Assembly (NCBI RefSeq): GCF_013705725.1 | Contig: NZ_CP055481.1 | Location: forward strand, 5,332,001 to 5,396,000 | DNA length: 64,000 nt | Direction of reading: 5' to 3' | Source of the DNA: Klebsiella sp. RHBSTW-00484 | GTDB taxonomy: Bacteria; Pseudomonadota; Gammaproteobacteria; Enterobacterales; Enterobacteriaceae | Shown: one piece after another, positions 17,591 through 28,012 of the stretch | How the letters are laid out: every line of letters starts with the position of its first letter | How positions within the stretch are numbered: the stretch's first letter is position 1 | Made by a program: the position numbers and the translations under genes | Notes under the pieces: model-generated | Told to the model about the DNA's origin: nothing | The model's input: only the letters and a program-made list of their open reading frames with translations | The model's database searches: none

Positions 17591-18553
17591 TTAGTGATTA
17601 TTGACCGTGATATCCGCTTCCGGCAGACCGGTAATTCTCAGCACCGTGTCCAGCGCCATGCCATCAGCAAGCATGGTTCGGGCAATGCGTAACGCTTCGG
17701 CGCGCTGGCCTTCTTCAACGCCCTCAATACGCCCCTCCAGGTGCCCTTCCTGACGCCCCTCAAGGCGGCCTTCCCGCTTTCCCTGACGACGTCCAACCTC
17801 ACGTAATCTTTCGGCGATAGTCATCAATTTCTCCTTATGTTGCGGTACACGCTGAGCCACCTCGCGGATAAATTTGCCTATGCGAAGCGCTTTGCCCGAG
17901 TGAATCAGGTAATTAAACAGCGTTTTTAGCTGCCTGTCATTAGCGTATCCATTAAGCAAAATGGACGTCAGATGCTCAACAATTCCCAGCAGGTCGCGTT
18001 GGCGAATATGCTTTTGCATCAGCTCCAGCAACGCAATTCGTCGATGCTGAACAATTTCATCATCAGGCACGATGGTAATGTCCACCAGCGGAAACGGCGT
18101 AACGTAGAGCTGCTTCGCCAGCGCCGGGTCGGCAAACTTATCGAGCCAGGATAACGACCAGGGGTAGGGCGTCACCACGCCGTGATAGAAAAGAATCGGC
18201 ACCACCAGCGGCAGCGTTTTATGCCCGTTATCCAGATGACGCTGCATCGCGGCGATAGCGTAGCGCATCAGCCTGAACGCCATATGCGCATCGGGTGAGC
18301 TTTGATGCTCTATGACGACGTAGATATATCCTTCTCCCGCTGCGGTTTTCAGCCGCCAAAGAACGTCGGAGTAGTAGGCCCGCAGGTTCTCTTCAATAAA
18401 ACTACCGGACTCCAGCGTTAGAGAATCCAGGTCGCACAGTTTTCTTAACGCGGGCGGCAAGTGAATATCAAGAAAATCCCGCGCGGTATCGGCATGGCAT
18501 AAAAACTGTTTAAAGACCGCATCGTGCGGGGTCGACGTGGTACCTTTTTCCAT
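17591..18553 (-). CDS. Rpn-family recombination-promoting nuclease (PD-(D/E)XK)
   Basis: A 320-residue Rpn/YhgA-type protein. The start at [18 protein letters not shown] gives the family's standard N-terminus; a longer open reading (to 18832) exists but is not needed. The nuclease core shows SDVLWRLK and the [11 protein letters not shown] strand typical of the fold. The C-terminus carries a run of REG/LEG/QEG repeats (about residues 265-295) before a short helical tail, a hypervariable feature of this family. Rpn proteins promote RecA-independent recombination and some act in toxin-antitoxin or phage-defence-like roles. 'Putative transposase' in older annotations is misleading. Confidence 0.85.
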   Translation of the reverse strand: MEKGTTSTPHDAVFKQFLCHADTARDFLDIHLPPALRKLCDLDSLTLESGSFIEENLRAYYSDVLWRLKTAAGEGYIYVVIEHQSSPDAHMAFRLMRYAIAAMQRHLDNGHKTLPLVVPILFYHGVVTPYPWSLSWLDKFADPALAKQLYVTPFPLVDITIVPDDEIVQHRRIALLELMQKHIRQRDLLGIVEHLTSILLNGYANDRQLKTLFNYLIHSGKALRIGKFIREVAQRVPQHKEKLMTIAERLREVGRRQGKREGRLEGRQEGHLEGRIEGVEEGQRAEALRIARTMLADGMALDTVLRITGLPEADITVNNH

Positions 18554-18758
18554 GGTTATCCGCCTGCGTGAGAAATCCAGCCGCCACTCTACTGCGCCAT
18601 TTTTCTCACAACACGCCCTGATTTCGACGTTTAGGAGCCGCGACGAAAGATATCTTCTCCCGGCTGCAAGCGCGGTATTTTTGTCGAAGGCGGCTCGCAT
18701 TTCGCCCTCTGCTTGCTGGCATGTTATAAACAGGTATCTCTCAGCTAAGGAGCCCTCC

Positions 18759-19574
18759 GTGAGCCATACGCGTGATATCCCGCAAACCTTCTGGCGTGAC
18801 GAGCAGTTTCCCTGGCTTGAGCTGCGCAGCACCTGGCGCAGCCGTCAGGCTTATAAACGTCATCGCCATCCGCAGCTCTCGGTGGGAGCGATTATCGAAG
18901 GGGAAACGCGCTGTATCTGCAACGGGCAGGAGTACCTGCTGCGCCCTGGTGAGCTGATTATTATCCCCGCGCAGGCGCCTCATAGCTGTAATCCGCTTAA
19001 CGGCCAGCCGCGTAGTTACCATATGCTCTACCTTGATATTCGCTGGTGTCGGCAACAGTTGGGAAACATTACCCACCCGGCCCAATTGACAACACCACAG
19101 TTAGTCATACGCGACGCCGGACTCTTCACGCAGTATCAGCAGATTGTCGCGATGATGTGCCAACAGCAAACAACGGCGCTGCCCACCAGCATCGCGCGAT
19201 TGCTCCAGGATCTGCCCCTACACCCTGCCGTACCGCAGGCGTTAAGCAAAACCAGCTCACAGCTATTCAGCCGCCTGGCAACCAATCTACAAGAGCCACC
19301 AACGCTGGATCGCCTCGCCAACGAGTTCGCCCTGCGCAAAGAGACGCTGATCCGCGCCTTCAAGCACGATACCGGCCTGACGCCCGCCAGTTTTATCAAT
19401 ATGGCGCGCATCGAGTTCGCCAAAACGCGCCTGCGCGCCGGGGATAATATTGCCGACGTTGGCTATCAGGCCGGATTTGCTGACCAGAGCCACTTCCATA
19501 AGACCTTTGTCAGCTATACCGCCGCCACGCCGCGCCAGTATGCTCAGGGCCGATCAATATCAGACAATAATTAG
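18759..19574 (+). CDS. AraC-family transcriptional regulator
   Basis: A 271-residue regulator. An N-terminal cupin domain ([26 protein letters not shown]) precedes two C-terminal helix-turn-helix motifs, the second with the signature [21 protein letters not shown] start it at GTG 18759, six bases after AAGGAGC; upstream in-frame ATG codons run into the region before the Rpn gene and lack ribosome sites. It sits 48 bases before a LysE-type exporter gene in the same direction and probably regulates it, as in many AraC-LysE pairs. Confidence 0.87.
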   Translation: MSHTRDIPQTFWRDEQFPWLELRSTWRSRQAYKRHRHPQLSVGAIIEGETRCICNGQEYLLRPGELIIIPAQAPHSCNPLNGQPRSYHMLYLDIRWCRQQLGNITHPAQLTTPQLVIRDAGLFTQYQQIVAMMCQQQTTALPTSIARLLQDLPLHPAVPQALSKTSSQLFSRLATNLQEPPTLDRLANEFALRKETLIRAFKHDTGLTPASFINMARIEFAKTRLRAGDNIADVGYQAGFADQSHFHKTFVSYTAATPRQYAQGRSISDNN

Positions 19575-19622
19575 CCTCCGCGCTGGCGTAGGGTGACCTC
19601 TCAGGTTATTACTGAGGTTGCT

Positions 19623-20285
19623 ATGGACATACTCGCTACGCTCTTTCCTCCCGCCTTCCCCGCGCTGGCGCTCTCCCATTTCGTCGCCCTGCTGAGCCCC
19701 GGCCCGGATTTTTTCCTGCTGGTAGGCTACGCCATTCGCTATCGCCTGCGCGGTAGCGTCGGCCTGTGTATCGGGATCGCCGCCGGTAACGGGCTATATA
19801 TTGTGCTGGCGATTATCGGCTGGGGGATCCTGCGCCACGCGCCGCTGCTGTTTACGATCATTGAGCTGCTGGGCGCGGCGTATTTGCTGTGGATTGGCAG
19901 CCTGCTGCTAAGAAGCCGTCCGGCGACGCTGGATTTACGCAGTGCCGAAGCATCTCGCCCGTCGCTGGCAAAACAGCTCGTGCTGGGGCTAGGTTCATCG
20001 TTGCTCAACCCGAAGAACGCCCTGTTTTATCTGGCGCTGATGACCTCGCTGCTGGGTCCGAACGTGACGCTGGTACAGCAGACCACCAGCGGAATCTGGA
20101 TGACCAGCGTGGTGCTGCTGTGGGATGTCTTACTGGTCTCGCTGATTGCGCTCCCGTCGGTACAGCGTCGCCTTTCCGCCGTCGTCTGGCGAGTCGAGCG
20201 AGCGGCCGGCGGCGTGCTGATGGCTTTTGGCTGCTGGATTTTGTGGCAGTTTTTGCACGAGGCCGCCATCAAGCTATATGCTTAA
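19623..20285 (+). CDS. LysE/RhtB-family amino acid exporter
   Basis: A 220-residue inner-membrane protein with about six hydrophobic segments. It opens with the family pattern around [20 protein letters not shown] and has the [19 protein letters not shown] segment. Such proteins export amino acids or their derivatives. The start at ATG 19623 has GAGG five bases upstream. Its stop overlaps the beginning of the possible longer yjiN reading, so the two may be co-transcribed. The substrate cannot be read from the sequence. Confidence 0.87.
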   Translation: MDILATLFPPAFPALALSHFVALLSPGPDFFLLVGYAIRYRLRGSVGLCIGIAAGNGLYIVLAIIGWGILRHAPLLFTIIELLGAAYLLWIGSLLLRSRPATLDLRSAEASRPSLAKQLVLGLGSSLLNPKNALFYLALMTSLLGPNVTLVQQTTSGIWMTSVVLLWDVLLVSLIALPSVQRRLSAVVWRVERAAGGVLMAFGCWILWQFLHEAAIKLYA

Positions 20286-20289
20286 GCTT

Positions 20290-21567
20290 ATGGAAAAAAT
20301 CGCTGAACTGAAACGCGCCAAACTGCTGGCGCTCTCGCTGCTGCTGATCGCAGTGGCTATTTTTATCACTACCCTTGTGCTGCCGCCGACGCCGTGGGTC
20401 GGTGCGCTAAAGGCTATCTCCGAAGCGGCGATGGTTGGCGCGCTGGCGGACTGGTTTGCGGTAGTGGCGCTATTTCGCCGTATACCGCTGCCGTTCGTCT
20501 CACGGCATACGGCAATTATCCCGCGCAATAAAGACCGGATTGCCGACAATCTCGGCTATTTCGTGCAGGAAAAATTTCTCGACACCCCATCGCTGGTGGC
20601 GTTGATTCGCCGTTACGAACCAGCGCTGATGCTGGGTAACTGGTTCAGCCAACCGGAAAACGCTCGCCGGGTGGGACAGCATCTGCTGCAGGTGATGAGC
20701 GGTTTTCTCGAGCTGACCGACGATGCGCGCATTCAGCGCCTGCTGCGCCGGGCGGTGCACAAAGCCATCGATAAGGTCGATTTAACCCAAACCAGCGCCA
20801 TGATGCTGGAGGGGCTAACCCGCGATAACCGTCACCAGAAGCTGCTGGACTCACTGATTAGCCAGCTGATCGCCCTGCTACAGCGCGACAGCTCGCGGGC
20901 GTTTATTGCTCGTGGCATTATCCGCTGGCTGGAGACCGAGCATCCGCTGAAGGCCAAAATTCTGCCTACCGAGTGGCTGGGCGAGCACAGCGCGGAAATG
21001 GTGACCGATGCGGTCAACACACTGCTTGATGAGGTCAGTCAGGATCGCACGCATCAGATTCGCCAGGCCTTCGATCGCGCGACGCTAAAATTGATCGACA
21101 ACCTGAAGTCCGATCCGCAGATGGCGGAAAAAGCGGAGAGCATTAAAGCGTATCTGAAGAACGATGAGACCTTTAACCGCTATCTTGGCGAAGTGTGGGC
21201 TGACCTGCGCGGCTGGATTAAAAATGACGTCAATAGCGAAGATTCACGCATCAAGCAGCGTATTGCCGAAGCCGGACAGTGGTTTGGCGAAACGCTGCTC
21301 CACGATGAGGCGCTACGCGAGTCGCTGAACGAACATCTTGAACAGGCGGCCCATCGGGTGGCCCCGGAGTTTGCCGCCTTCCTGACCCGCCATATCAGCG
21401 ATACGGTCAAAAGTTGGGACTCACGCGATATGTCGCGGCAAATCGAGCTGAACATTGGTAAGGATCTGCAGTTTATCCGCATCAACGGGACGCTGGTGGG
21501 CGGCACGATTGGCCTGGTGCTGTGGTTGTTTTCACAAATCCCGTCGCTGCTGCATCTTCATATTTAA
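20290..21567 (+). CDS. yjiN: YjiN, DUF445-family inner-membrane protein
   Basis: A 425-residue DUF445 protein matching E. coli YjiN over its length. It has N-terminal hydrophobic segments, the conserved [21 protein letters not shown] stretch, a long helical cytoplasmic or periplasmic middle, and a C-terminal membrane helix ([19 protein letters not shown]). The molecular function is unknown. I start at ATG 20290 by alignment to E. coli; ATG 20278, overlapping the upstream stop codon, would add four residues. Confidence 0.9.
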   Translation: MEKIAELKRAKLLALSLLLIAVAIFITTLVLPPTPWVGALKAISEAAMVGALADWFAVVALFRRIPLPFVSRHTAIIPRNKDRIADNLGYFVQEKFLDTPSLVALIRRYEPALMLGNWFSQPENARRVGQHLLQVMSGFLELTDDARIQRLLRRAVHKAIDKVDLTQTSAMMLEGLTRDNRHQKLLDSLISQLIALLQRDSSRAFIARGIIRWLETEHPLKAKILPTEWLGEHSAEMVTDAVNTLLDEVSQDRTHQIRQAFDRATLKLIDNLKSDPQMAEKAESIKAYLKNDETFNRYLGEVWADLRGWIKNDVNSEDSRIKQRIAEAGQWFGETLLHDEALRESLNEHLEQAAHRVAPEFAAFLTRHISDTVKSWDSRDMSRQIELNIGKDLQFIRINGTLVGGTIGLVLWLFSQIPSLLHLHI

Positions 21568-21691
21568 TGGAAATAATTGTTTCAAATACATATTTATCAT
21601 AAATATAAATTAACACCTGAAAAGGCATGGATATTTCTGTTGACCCTAAATTTATTGCAGTGTGAAGTGCAGGAATAGTGTGCGCCTGTTA
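21568..21691. other. AT-rich intergenic stretch after yjiN
   Basis: No gene or clear terminator seen. The first 70 bases are strongly AT-rich. Together with the following repeat element it makes up the 304-base yjiN-mdtM gap. Confidence 0.4.
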
Positions 21692-21835
21692 AGAGCCTAT
21701 CCCACCAGGCGCAATTGCTGTAGCCAGTTTGGACACGGACAGCGCAGAACAACGGAGTGTACACGTAGTACGTGAGGTTGTGAGCACTGCCCTGGGCCAA
21801 AATGGCAAATAAAATAGCCTAATGGGATAGGCTCT
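21692..21835. repeat. 144-bp element with perfect 13-bp terminal inverted repeats
   Basis: The ends are AGAGCCTATCCCA and TGGGATAGGCTCT, perfect inverted repeats of 13 bases enclosing a non-coding body that contains the near-palindrome CACGTAGTACGTG. Size and architecture are those of an enterobacterial intergenic repeat or a miniature inverted-repeat element. I recall similar GAGCCTATCCCA-ended sequences between genes in Salmonella and Escherichia relatives, but cannot check. It ends 36 bases before mdtM. Confidence 0.72.
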
Positions 21836-21871
21836 AAGCGTGCATCGCAAAACCCAACAAGGAACCCCCTG

Positions 21872-23116
21872 ATGTTACAATGGATGACCCGCTTTTTTGC
21901 CCGCCATTCCACCACGCTGTTCTTCCCGGCAGCGCTGATCTTGTATGATTTCGCGGCTTACCTGACCACCGATCTTATCCAGCCGGGTATCATCCACGTG
22001 GTGCGCGATTTCGACGCCGATGTGGCGCTGGCACCCGCGTCGATCAGCCTGTATATGGCCGGCGGCATGGCGCTGCAGTGGCTGCTCGGTCCGCTCTCAG
22101 ATCGTATCGGTCGTCGTCCAGTGCTGCTGACCGGCGCGCTGATCTTCACCCTTGCCTGCTTTGCGACCATGTTCACCACCTCGATGGAGCAGTTCCTCGC
22201 GGCGCGCTTTATTCAGGGCACCAGCATCTGTTTTATCGCTACGGTTGGCTACGTCACCGTACAGGAAGCATTCGGTCAGACCAAAGCCATTAAGCTGATG
22301 GCGATTATTACTTCGATCGTGCTGATTGCGCCGATTATCGGCCCGCTCTCAGGTGCTGCGCTGATGCATTTCGTTCACTGGAAAGTACTGTTCGGTATTA
22401 TCGCGGCAATGGGGTTTATCGCCTGGCTGGGGCTGCTGCTGAATATGCCGGAAACCGTGCAGCGCGGCGACCTTCCCTTTAGCGCCAGCGGCGTGCTGCG
22501 TGATTTCCGCGATGTTTTTCGCAACCGAATTTTTCTGTTCGGCGCCGCCGCGCTCTCGCTAAGCTACATCCCGCTGATGAGTTGGGTGGCGGTCTCGCCG
22601 GTGATCCTGATTGACGATGGCGGATTGACCACCTCAGAGTTCGCCTGGACCCAGGTACCGGTCTTCAGCGCGGTGATCGTCGCTAATTTGTCGGTGGCGC
22701 GATGGGTGAAAGACCCGACCCGCCCGCGCTTTATCTGGCGCGCGGTGCCCATCCAGATGACCGGGCTGGCCGTGCTGATCCTCGGTAACCTGCTGTGGCC
22801 GCACGTCTGGCTGTGGTCGGTACTGGGGACCAGCTTATACGCCTTCGGCATCGGGCTTATCTTCCCGACGCTGTTCCGCTTTACGCTATTTTCCAACGAT
22901 TTGCCAAAAGGGACCGTCTCGGCCTCACTAAACATTGTGATCCTCAGCGTCAGCGCCCTCTCCATCGAAGCGGCGCGCTGGCTGTGGTTTAACGGCGGCA
23001 AGCTGCCTTTTCACCTGCTGGGCGTGGTGGCGGGGATCGCGGCTGCCTTCTGCCTGGCAGGATTATTAAATCGCCTTCGCCAGCATCAACCTTCATCGCT
23101 GGCGTCAGTGAAATAA
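21872..23116 (+). CDS. mdtM: MdtM, MFS multidrug/H+ antiporter
   Basis: A 414-residue DHA1-family transporter with twelve hydrophobic segments, closely matching E. coli MdtM, which exports chloramphenicol, quaternary ammonium compounds and bile salts and supports alkaline pH tolerance. Visible hallmarks are the TM1 [16 protein letters not shown] segment, the TM2-3 motif A loop [14 protein letters not shown], and the TM5 motif C-like segment [10 protein letters not shown]. An AAGGAA ribosome site precedes it. A terminator hairpin follows immediately at 23122-23143. Confidence 0.94.
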   Translation: MLQWMTRFFARHSTTLFFPAALILYDFAAYLTTDLIQPGIIHVVRDFDADVALAPASISLYMAGGMALQWLLGPLSDRIGRRPVLLTGALIFTLACFATMFTTSMEQFLAARFIQGTSICFIATVGYVTVQEAFGQTKAIKLMAIITSIVLIAPIIGPLSGAALMHFVHWKVLFGIIAAMGFIAWLGLLLNMPETVQRGDLPFSASGVLRDFRDVFRNRIFLFGAAALSLSYIPLMSWVAVSPVILIDDGGLTTSEFAWTQVPVFSAVIVANLSVARWVKDPTRPRFIWRAVPIQMTGLAVLILGNLLWPHVWLWSVLGTSLYAFGIGLIFPTLFRFTLFSNDLPKGTVSASLNIVILSVSALSIEAARWLWFNGGKLPFHLLGVVAGIAAAFCLAGLLNRLRQHQPSSLASVK

Positions 23117-23121
23117 ACTAC

Positions 23122-23143
23122 CGCCCCACCACGCTGTGGGGCG
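23122..23143. terminator. Bidirectional terminator between mdtM and the metC-like gene
   Basis: Perfect arms CGCCCCAC / GTGGGGCG with a six-base loop between two convergent genes; short T/A tracts flank it. Confidence 0.75.
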
Positions 23144-23150
23144 TTAGTTA

Positions 23151-24341
23151 TCAAGCAATACGGGTAAATCCGGCTTCCAGATCGGCAATCAAATCTCCCA
23201 CATCCTCCAGCCCGATATGCACCCTCACCAGCGTCCCGCTGAAGTCGACATCCCCCGCCGGGCGAATGCTGTTCAGTTCCTCCGGCTGGTTTGCCAGAAT
23301 TAACGACTCAAACCCACCCCAGGAATAGGCCATATGAAACAGAGAGAAATTATCGAGGAAATTCGCCATCTGCTCGTCGGTCAATCTGTTTTTCAGCACA
23401 AAGGAAAACAGACCAGAGCTTCCGGCAAAATCACGCTGGAAATATTCATGGCCCGGGCATTCCGGTAACGCCGGATGGTTGACTCGCGCCACTTCCGGCC
23501 TTGCCGACAGCCAGCGAGCAATATGAATACTGCTCTCCTGATGCTGCTTAAGGCGAACGGCCAGCGTACGCAGCCCACGGCTACCGTTGTAAGCGGTATC
23601 GGCATCCAGCGTTTGCCCCATGAGATATGAATTCTCACGCAGACGATCCCAGCAGCGAGCGTTGGAAACCGCGGTGCCCAGCATCCCATCGGAATGACCA
23701 ATGGTGTACTTTGTTCCAGCCTGTATGGAAATATCGACGCCATAATCCAGAGCCTTAAACAGCACGCCCGCCGCCCAGGTATTGTCGATCATGATGATGA
23801 TTTCAGGGTTAACCGCGCGAATAGCTTTCACCATGCCGGGCACATCCTGCACTTCCATGGTGATGGAACTGGGCGATTCAAGAAACACAACCCGGGTTTC
23901 AGGCCGCAGAAGGTCCACAATACCCGCGCCAATCATCGGATCGTAATACGTGGTCTCAACATTGAATTTACTCAGGATCTTATTGCAGAAATCCTGGGTC
24001 GGTTCATAGGCAGCCCCGGTCATCAGGATATGGTCGCCACTCTCGACGAACGCCAGAATCGCATTAGTCACAGCCGCAGCGCCGCAAGGATAGAGCGCGC
24101 AGCCCACTCCACCTTCTAAATCACTCATCGCTTTCTGAAACGCAAAGTGGGTATAAGTCCCACGGCGACCGTAAAACAGTTCCCCATTAGCGCGATTCGC
24201 AGTGGCAAATTTTTTGTCCTTCACGGTATCAAATACCAGCGAAGAGGCGCGCTGAATGACCGGGTTTACCGCCCCCTGAGTGTAACGTTTGTCACGTCCA
24301 GCGACGATCAGTTGCGTTTCGAGCTTGATAGAATCGTTCAT
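23151..24341 (-). CDS. MetC-like cystathionine beta-lyase paralogue (PLP)
   Basis: A 396-residue Cys/Met-metabolism PLP enzyme, strongly similar to E. coli MetC along its length: the [10 protein letters not shown] and [11 protein letters not shown] segments, the [12 protein letters not shown] phosphate cup, the [11 protein letters not shown]sp, and the PLP lysine in [12 protein letters not shown]. It should cleave C-S bonds (cystathionine, cystine or related thioether amino acids). It is co-transcribed with a DAACS symporter gene 37 bases upstream, which suggests a dedicated uptake-and-cleavage pathway for an imported sulphur or dicarboxylic amino acid, distinct from the biosynthetic metC. 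Strong AGGAGA ribosome site before ATG 24341. Confidence 0.87.
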   Translation of the reverse strand: MNDSIKLETQLIVAGRDKRYTQGAVNPVIQRASSLVFDTVKDKKFATANRANGELFYGRRGTYTHFAFQKAMSDLEGGVGCALYPCGAAAVTNAILAFVESGDHILMTGAAYEPTQDFCNKILSKFNVETTYYDPMIGAGIVDLLRPETRVVFLESPSSITMEVQDVPGMVKAIRAVNPEIIIMIDNTWAAGVLFKALDYGVDISIQAGTKYTIGHSDGMLGTAVSNARCWDRLRENSYLMGQTLDADTAYNGSRGLRTLAVRLKQHQESSIHIARWLSARPEVARVNHPALPECPGHEYFQRDFAGSSGLFSFVLKNRLTDEQMANFLDNFSLFHMAYSWGGFESLILANQPEELNSIRPAGDVDFSGTLVRVHIGLEDVGDLIADLEAGFTRIA

Positions 24342-24378
24342 AATATCTCCTGTTAACTGCTTAATCTGTATGGAAAAC

Positions 24379-25611
24379 CTACACCGCCGCGACTGGCGAG
24401 TTCGCTTCAGCAATCACCTGCTTTTTCCCGGCAAACCTCTCCACTATCTGCGCCGCGTTTAAATCGTGGATCACGTTGATAAGCGTCGCCGGAGCGTCCG
24501 TTATCGCCCCCAGCACCACCAGCATTGGGATAGCTTCCATTGGCAGTCCCAGCGTAGTAACGATAAAGATTTCCCCAAGAAATGCGCCCCCCGGTACGCC
24601 GCCGACGATAATCGCGGAAAGCACGGCGATCAGCATCGTCAGGAAGAACGTCTCAGCGGTGAATTCCATTCCCAACACCGAGTAAATAAAGACAATTTTC
24701 AACGCCGCAATCATCGCCACGCCGCCTTTATTCAGGTTGACCAGCAGCGGAATGGAGACGTCGACGATTTCCGGGTTGATCCCCATCGCTTTACCGGCAC
24801 GTAGCGTGACGGGTAAGGTTCCTAATGAGGAACAGGTTCCCAGTGCGGTAACCGACGGCTCGATAGCGTTACGCCAGAAAGCCTTCACCGCTGGAATGCC
24901 GCCGCCAATGTACGAATAAAAAATCGAGCCAAAGATGTAATAGACCAGCGTGGCTGCCATAAACAGGCCGATAGCGCGGGCAAAGGTCAACAACAGCGCA
25001 GAGTCCTGACTTGCCATCGTCGCCGCGAAATAACAGCCAAGCCCCACTGGCGCGACCTTCATGATGATGGAAACAATCTTCATAATGACGGTATTGATAT
25101 CTTCCAACAGCGACGCGATGCGTTTACCCGCCTGCTCCGATTGTCCAATGGCAATACCGGCGATAATCGCCATCACGATCAGCGCAAGAATATTGGACTT
25201 AGAGAACAGCCCGATAAAATCGCTAGTGGTGATCATGCTGACAAAGTCCATCTTTCCGCTCCCTGCCTGTACAGACTGAGAGAGATCGATAGTGACGCCT
25301 TGCGCCGGGTTATACCAAAGCGCGAGCGCCACAATCCCGGCTGCTGGAATAAACGCCATCGCGATAGAAACAATAAAGATAATTGCCATAATACGCCCCA
25401 GCCTTTTCAGGTCGGTCATACTGGCAATAGAGGACATCACGCTGATACCCACCAGCGGAACGATAATCATAAATAACAGGTTTAGAAATATCTGACCGAC
25501 TGGCTGCAATTTGCTTGCTAATGCCGGAGCGTAAATACCTAACAGCCCACCAGCAACCAGAGCGGATAAAAGAATAATAGAAGATTTGTAGGGTTCGAGT
25601 CGTGTCCACAT
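24379..25611 (-). CDS. DAACS-family Na+/H+:dicarboxylate or amino acid symporter
   Basis: A 410-residue glutamate-transporter-fold protein with eight or so membrane segments and two re-entrant hairpins. The [11 protein letters not shown] hairpin and the [12 protein letters not shown] segment correspond to the family's SSSxxTLP and NMDGT/DRxRTxxNVxGD motifs. It is first in an operon with the MetC-like lyase, so the likely cargo is a sulphur amino acid such as cystine or cystathionine (inference). Start ATG 25611 follows AAAGGTG. Its promoter is cut off: IS1 begins 52 bases upstream of the start codon. Confidence 0.87.
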   Translation of the reverse strand: MWTRLEPYKSSIILLSALVAGGLLGIYAPALASKLQPVGQIFLNLLFMIIVPLVGISVMSSIASMTDLKRLGRIMAIIFIVSIAMAFIPAAGIVALALWYNPAQGVTIDLSQSVQAGSGKMDFVSMITTSDFIGLFSKSNILALIVMAIIAGIAIGQSEQAGKRIASLLEDINTVIMKIVSIIMKVAPVGLGCYFAATMASQDSALLLTFARAIGLFMAATLVYYIFGSIFYSYIGGGIPAVKAFWRNAIEPSVTALGTCSSLGTLPVTLRAGKAMGINPEIVDVSIPLLVNLNKGGVAMIAALKIVFIYSVLGMEFTAETFFLTMLIAVLSAIIVGGVPGGAFLGEIFIVTTLGLPMEAIPMLVVLGAITDAPATLINVIHDLNAAQIVERFAGKKQVIAEANSPVAAV

Positions 25612-25655
25612 AACCGGCACCTTTTAATTTAAATTATTTTAAATGAGATTAAATT

Positions 25656-25663
25656 CACAATTT
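25656..25663. repeat. Left 8-bp target-site duplication of IS1
   Basis: CACAATTT here and at 26432-26439, directly flanking IS1. The next base is G on both sides, so a nine-base duplication sharing one IS base is formally possible. Confidence 0.9.
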
Positions 25664-25678
25664 GGTAATGACTCCAAC

Positions 25679-26182
25679 TTAATGATAGTGTTTTATGTTC
25701 AGATAATGCCCGATGACCTTGTCATGCAGCTCCACCGATTTTGAGAACGACAGTGACTTCCGTCCCAGCCTTGCCAGATGTTGTCTCAGATTCAGGTTAT
25801 GTCGCTCAATGCGCTGAGTGTAACGCTTGCTGATAACGTGCAGCTTTCCCTTCAGGCGGGATTCATACAGCGGCCAGCCATCCGTCATCCATACCACGAC
25901 CTCAAAGGCCGACAGCAGGCTCAGAAGACGCTCCAGTGTGGCCAGAGTGCGTTCACCGAATACGTGCGCCACAACCGTCTTCCGGAGCCTGTCATACGCG
26001 TAAAACAGCCAGCGCTGGCGCGATTTAGCCCCGACGTATCCCCACTGTTCGTCCATTTCCGCGCAGACGATGACGTCACTGCCCGGCTGTATGCGCGAGG
26101 TTACCGACTGCGGCCTGAGTTTTTTAAATGGCGGAAAATCGTGTTGAGGCCAACGCCCATAATGCGGGCGGTTGCCCGGCAT
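25679..26182 (-). CDS. insB: InsB, IS1 transposase catalytic portion
   Basis: A 167-residue reading frame containing the DDE-type catalytic region of IS1 transposase ([15 protein letters not shown] and the later acidic residues). The functional transposase is the InsAB' fusion made by -1 frameshifting at the AAAAAAC heptamer (reverse complement of 26119-26125), where insA and insB overlap. Intact. Confidence 0.95.
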   Translation of the reverse strand: MPGNRPHYGRWPQHDFPPFKKLRPQSVTSRIQPGSDVIVCAEMDEQWGYVGAKSRQRWLFYAYDRLRKTVVAHVFGERTLATLERLLSLLSAFEVVVWMTDGWPLYESRLKGKLHVISKRYTQRIERHNLNLRQHLARLGRKSLSFSKSVELHDKVIGHYLNIKHYH

Positions 26183-26376
26183 CCAACGCCATTCATGGCC
26201 ATATCAATGATTTTCTGGTGCGTACCGGGTTGAGAAGCGGTGTAAGTGAACTGCAGTTGCCATGTTTTACGGCAGTGAGAGCAGAGATAGCGCTGATGTC
26301 CGGCGGTGCTTTTGCCGTTACGCACCACCCCGTCAGTAGCTGAACAGGAGGGACAGCTGATAGAAACAGAAGCCAC
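26101..26376 (-). CDS. insA: InsA, IS1 repressor / DNA-binding portion
   Basis: 91 residues with a Cys4-type zinc motif (CPSCSATDG...CSHCRKTW) and a helix-turn-helix ([22 protein letters not shown]). Alone it represses the IS1 promoter; fused to InsB by frameshifting it becomes the transposase. Sequence and length are those of standard IS1. Confidence 0.95.
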   Translation of the reverse strand: MASVSISCPSCSATDGVVRNGKSTAGHQRYLCSHCRKTWQLQFTYTASQPGTHQKIIDMAMNGVGCRATARIMGVGLNTIFRHLKNSGRSR

Positions 26377-26431
26377 TGGAGCACCTCAAAAACACCATCA
26401 TACACTAAATCAGTAAGTTGGCAGCATCACC

Positions 26432-26439
26432 CACAATTT
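26432..26439. repeat. Right 8-bp target-site duplication of IS1
   Basis: CACAATTT, identical to 25656-25663. Confidence 0.9.
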
Positions 26440-26611
26440 GATGATTTTTTGCCTTTCCTCCCTTCATTTTGTGATGCAACTCACTTAAGTTGTTATTTAT
26501 TCACTTTAAACGTGTTTTATTTCCTATTAATCAATAATTACATGTTTAAATTACCAATGTAACCGCCTATTCGTACCGTTTTTGCAAATCACTTGTGAAT
26601 AAAAGGAAAAA

Positions 26612-27538
26612 ATGAGCGCGCCAATATCGCTAAAAAATTTAGAATTTTTTATCAAAATCGTAGACTGTGGAGGGTTGTCTGAAGCCGCAGCGCAGCTCAA
26701 CGTGTCGCCTTCGGCAGTCAGTAAAAGCCTGGCGGCAATGGAAAACTCGTTAGGAACCACCTTAATTAAACGCACCACCCGCAGTATTACTCTGACCGAT
26801 GCAGGGCAATATTTGTTTAACCGCGCTAATAAATTACTGCAGGAGTTCGATGAAACGCTCAATACCACTTCGAGCTATGACCAAAATCCGCAAGGCGAAT
26901 TACGTGTCACATGTTCAATTGCATTTGGTTATTCCCACCTGGTCAACTTGGTTGATAAATACCGCACGAAATTTCCGGATGTAAATCTTTATATCGACCT
27001 GAATGATAATTTTATCAATCTGAATGAAACTGATTTCGATATCGCTCTGCGTATCTCGACCGCGCCGCCGCAAAACTACGCCATGCGCAAGCTGGTACCG
27101 ATCCGCTGGGCATACTGCGCTTCTCCAGGTTATCTCGCTAAAAAAGGGATTCCCCAACGCCGAATTGATTTGGCAGGCCACGACTGCCTGGTGTACCCCG
27201 GCCTCACGCCAGTGCTGAAAATAGCTGACGATCAGGATCGCTTGCATCAATTGAAACTTCATATGCCGATTCAAGCGAACAGCAGTCTGGTGCTGTTGAA
27301 GTCCGTGTTAGAGGATCAAGGCGTCGCATACCTGCCAACTTATTTGATTGGCGGGCATATTCAAAAAGAGGAAATCACGCCGCTGCTGCTTGATGGCACG
27401 ATTACGTGTGAAACCCACGCCCTGTACGCACTCTATTTTCCCAGTAAATACAGCAATCCGAAAGTGCGCTCCTTTATCGATTTTTTGGTCGATGAACTCG
27501 GGACATTACCAGCATGGGATAGTTGGATACCTAACTGA
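26612..27538 (+). CDS. LysR-family regulator, probable controller of the symporter/MetC-like operon
   Basis: A 308-residue LTTR with an N-terminal winged helix (GGLSEAAAQLNVSPSAVSKSLAAMENSLG) and a substrate-binding domain with RPL-like segments (SLVLLKSVLEDQGVAYLP). Divergently oriented from the symporter-lyase operon, the usual arrangement for a cognate activator. IS1 now separates the two, starting 172 bases upstream of this gene. Gene, length and domains look intact. Closest to CrgA-type LTTRs by its HTH and TLIKRTTRSITLTDAG segment. Confidence 0.88.
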   Translation: MSAPISLKNLEFFIKIVDCGGLSEAAAQLNVSPSAVSKSLAAMENSLGTTLIKRTTRSITLTDAGQYLFNRANKLLQEFDETLNTTSSYDQNPQGELRVTCSIAFGYSHLVNLVDKYRTKFPDVNLYIDLNDNFINLNETDFDIALRISTAPPQNYAMRKLVPIRWAYCASPGYLAKKGIPQRRIDLAGHDCLVYPGLTPVLKIADDQDRLHQLKLHMPIQANSSLVLLKSVLEDQGVAYLPTYLIGGHIQKEEITPLLLDGTITCETHALYALYFPSKYSNPKVRSFIDFLVDELGTLPAWDSWIPN

Positions 27539-27662
27539 GTCGATTGCTTTACGGGGCATGTTCCCATCAGCCCATACCCGCCAGACGTTTGATAAACCAG
27601 ATGATATCTCTATCACGGCATAATAAAATCATTGCTACACGGCCCAATTATCAGGAGAAAAA

Positions 27663-27902
27663 ATGGCTGACATCACCTTATCATCCGGCGAACGCGACCT
27701 GCTGCGCGAGAAGCTATGTCAATACTGCGAAGAAAATTTTGAACTGGAGCTGGAGCAGTTTGACGCCGAATTCTTTGTCGACTTTATCGCCAAAGAGCTA
27801 GGGCCGATGTTTTTTAACGCCGGGATTGATACGGCAATTAGCACCCACGTCGCCTGGAGCGATCGAATCCAGGAAGAGATGGATCTGAAAAAAGTCTATT
27901 AG
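27663..27902 (+). CDS. DUF2164-family small protein
   Basis: 79 acidic residues, ATG preceded by AGGAG. The FFVDFIAKELGPMFFNAGIDTA segment is the family core; no membrane segment or catalytic motif is visible. Function unknown. It stands alone between the LysR gene and yjiM. Confidence 0.82.
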   Translation: MADITLSSGERDLLREKLCQYCEENFELELEQFDAEFFVDFIAKELGPMFFNAGIDTAISTHVAWSDRIQEEMDLKKVY

Positions 27903-28012
27903 CGCCAACCGTCCAATAGCTCGACATGAGTGGGAGATCAATAAAGGCTTACTATTAACATGGTTATAATACAGGTTCTTTCATCATCTCCCGTGTACGG
28001 GGAAGGAAAACC

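Larger units (their letters stand above)
25664..26431 (-). mobile_element. IS1, complete 768-bp copy
   Basis: Ends read GGTAATGACTCC on the left and GGTGATGCTGCC (reverse strand) on the right, the IS1 terminal inverted repeats; the length is exactly 768 bases, and insA and insB are intact. Flanked by the direct repeat CACAATTT, so the insertion is recent enough to keep its target duplication. It lies in the divergent promoter region between the symporter-lyase operon and the LysR gene, with insA reading towards the symporter. Confidence 0.97.

Noticed and set aside
17591..18832. Rpn gene as a transposase of a mobile element
   Set aside because: No terminal inverted repeats or target duplications; the fold is a PD-(D/E)XK nuclease and the name is historical.
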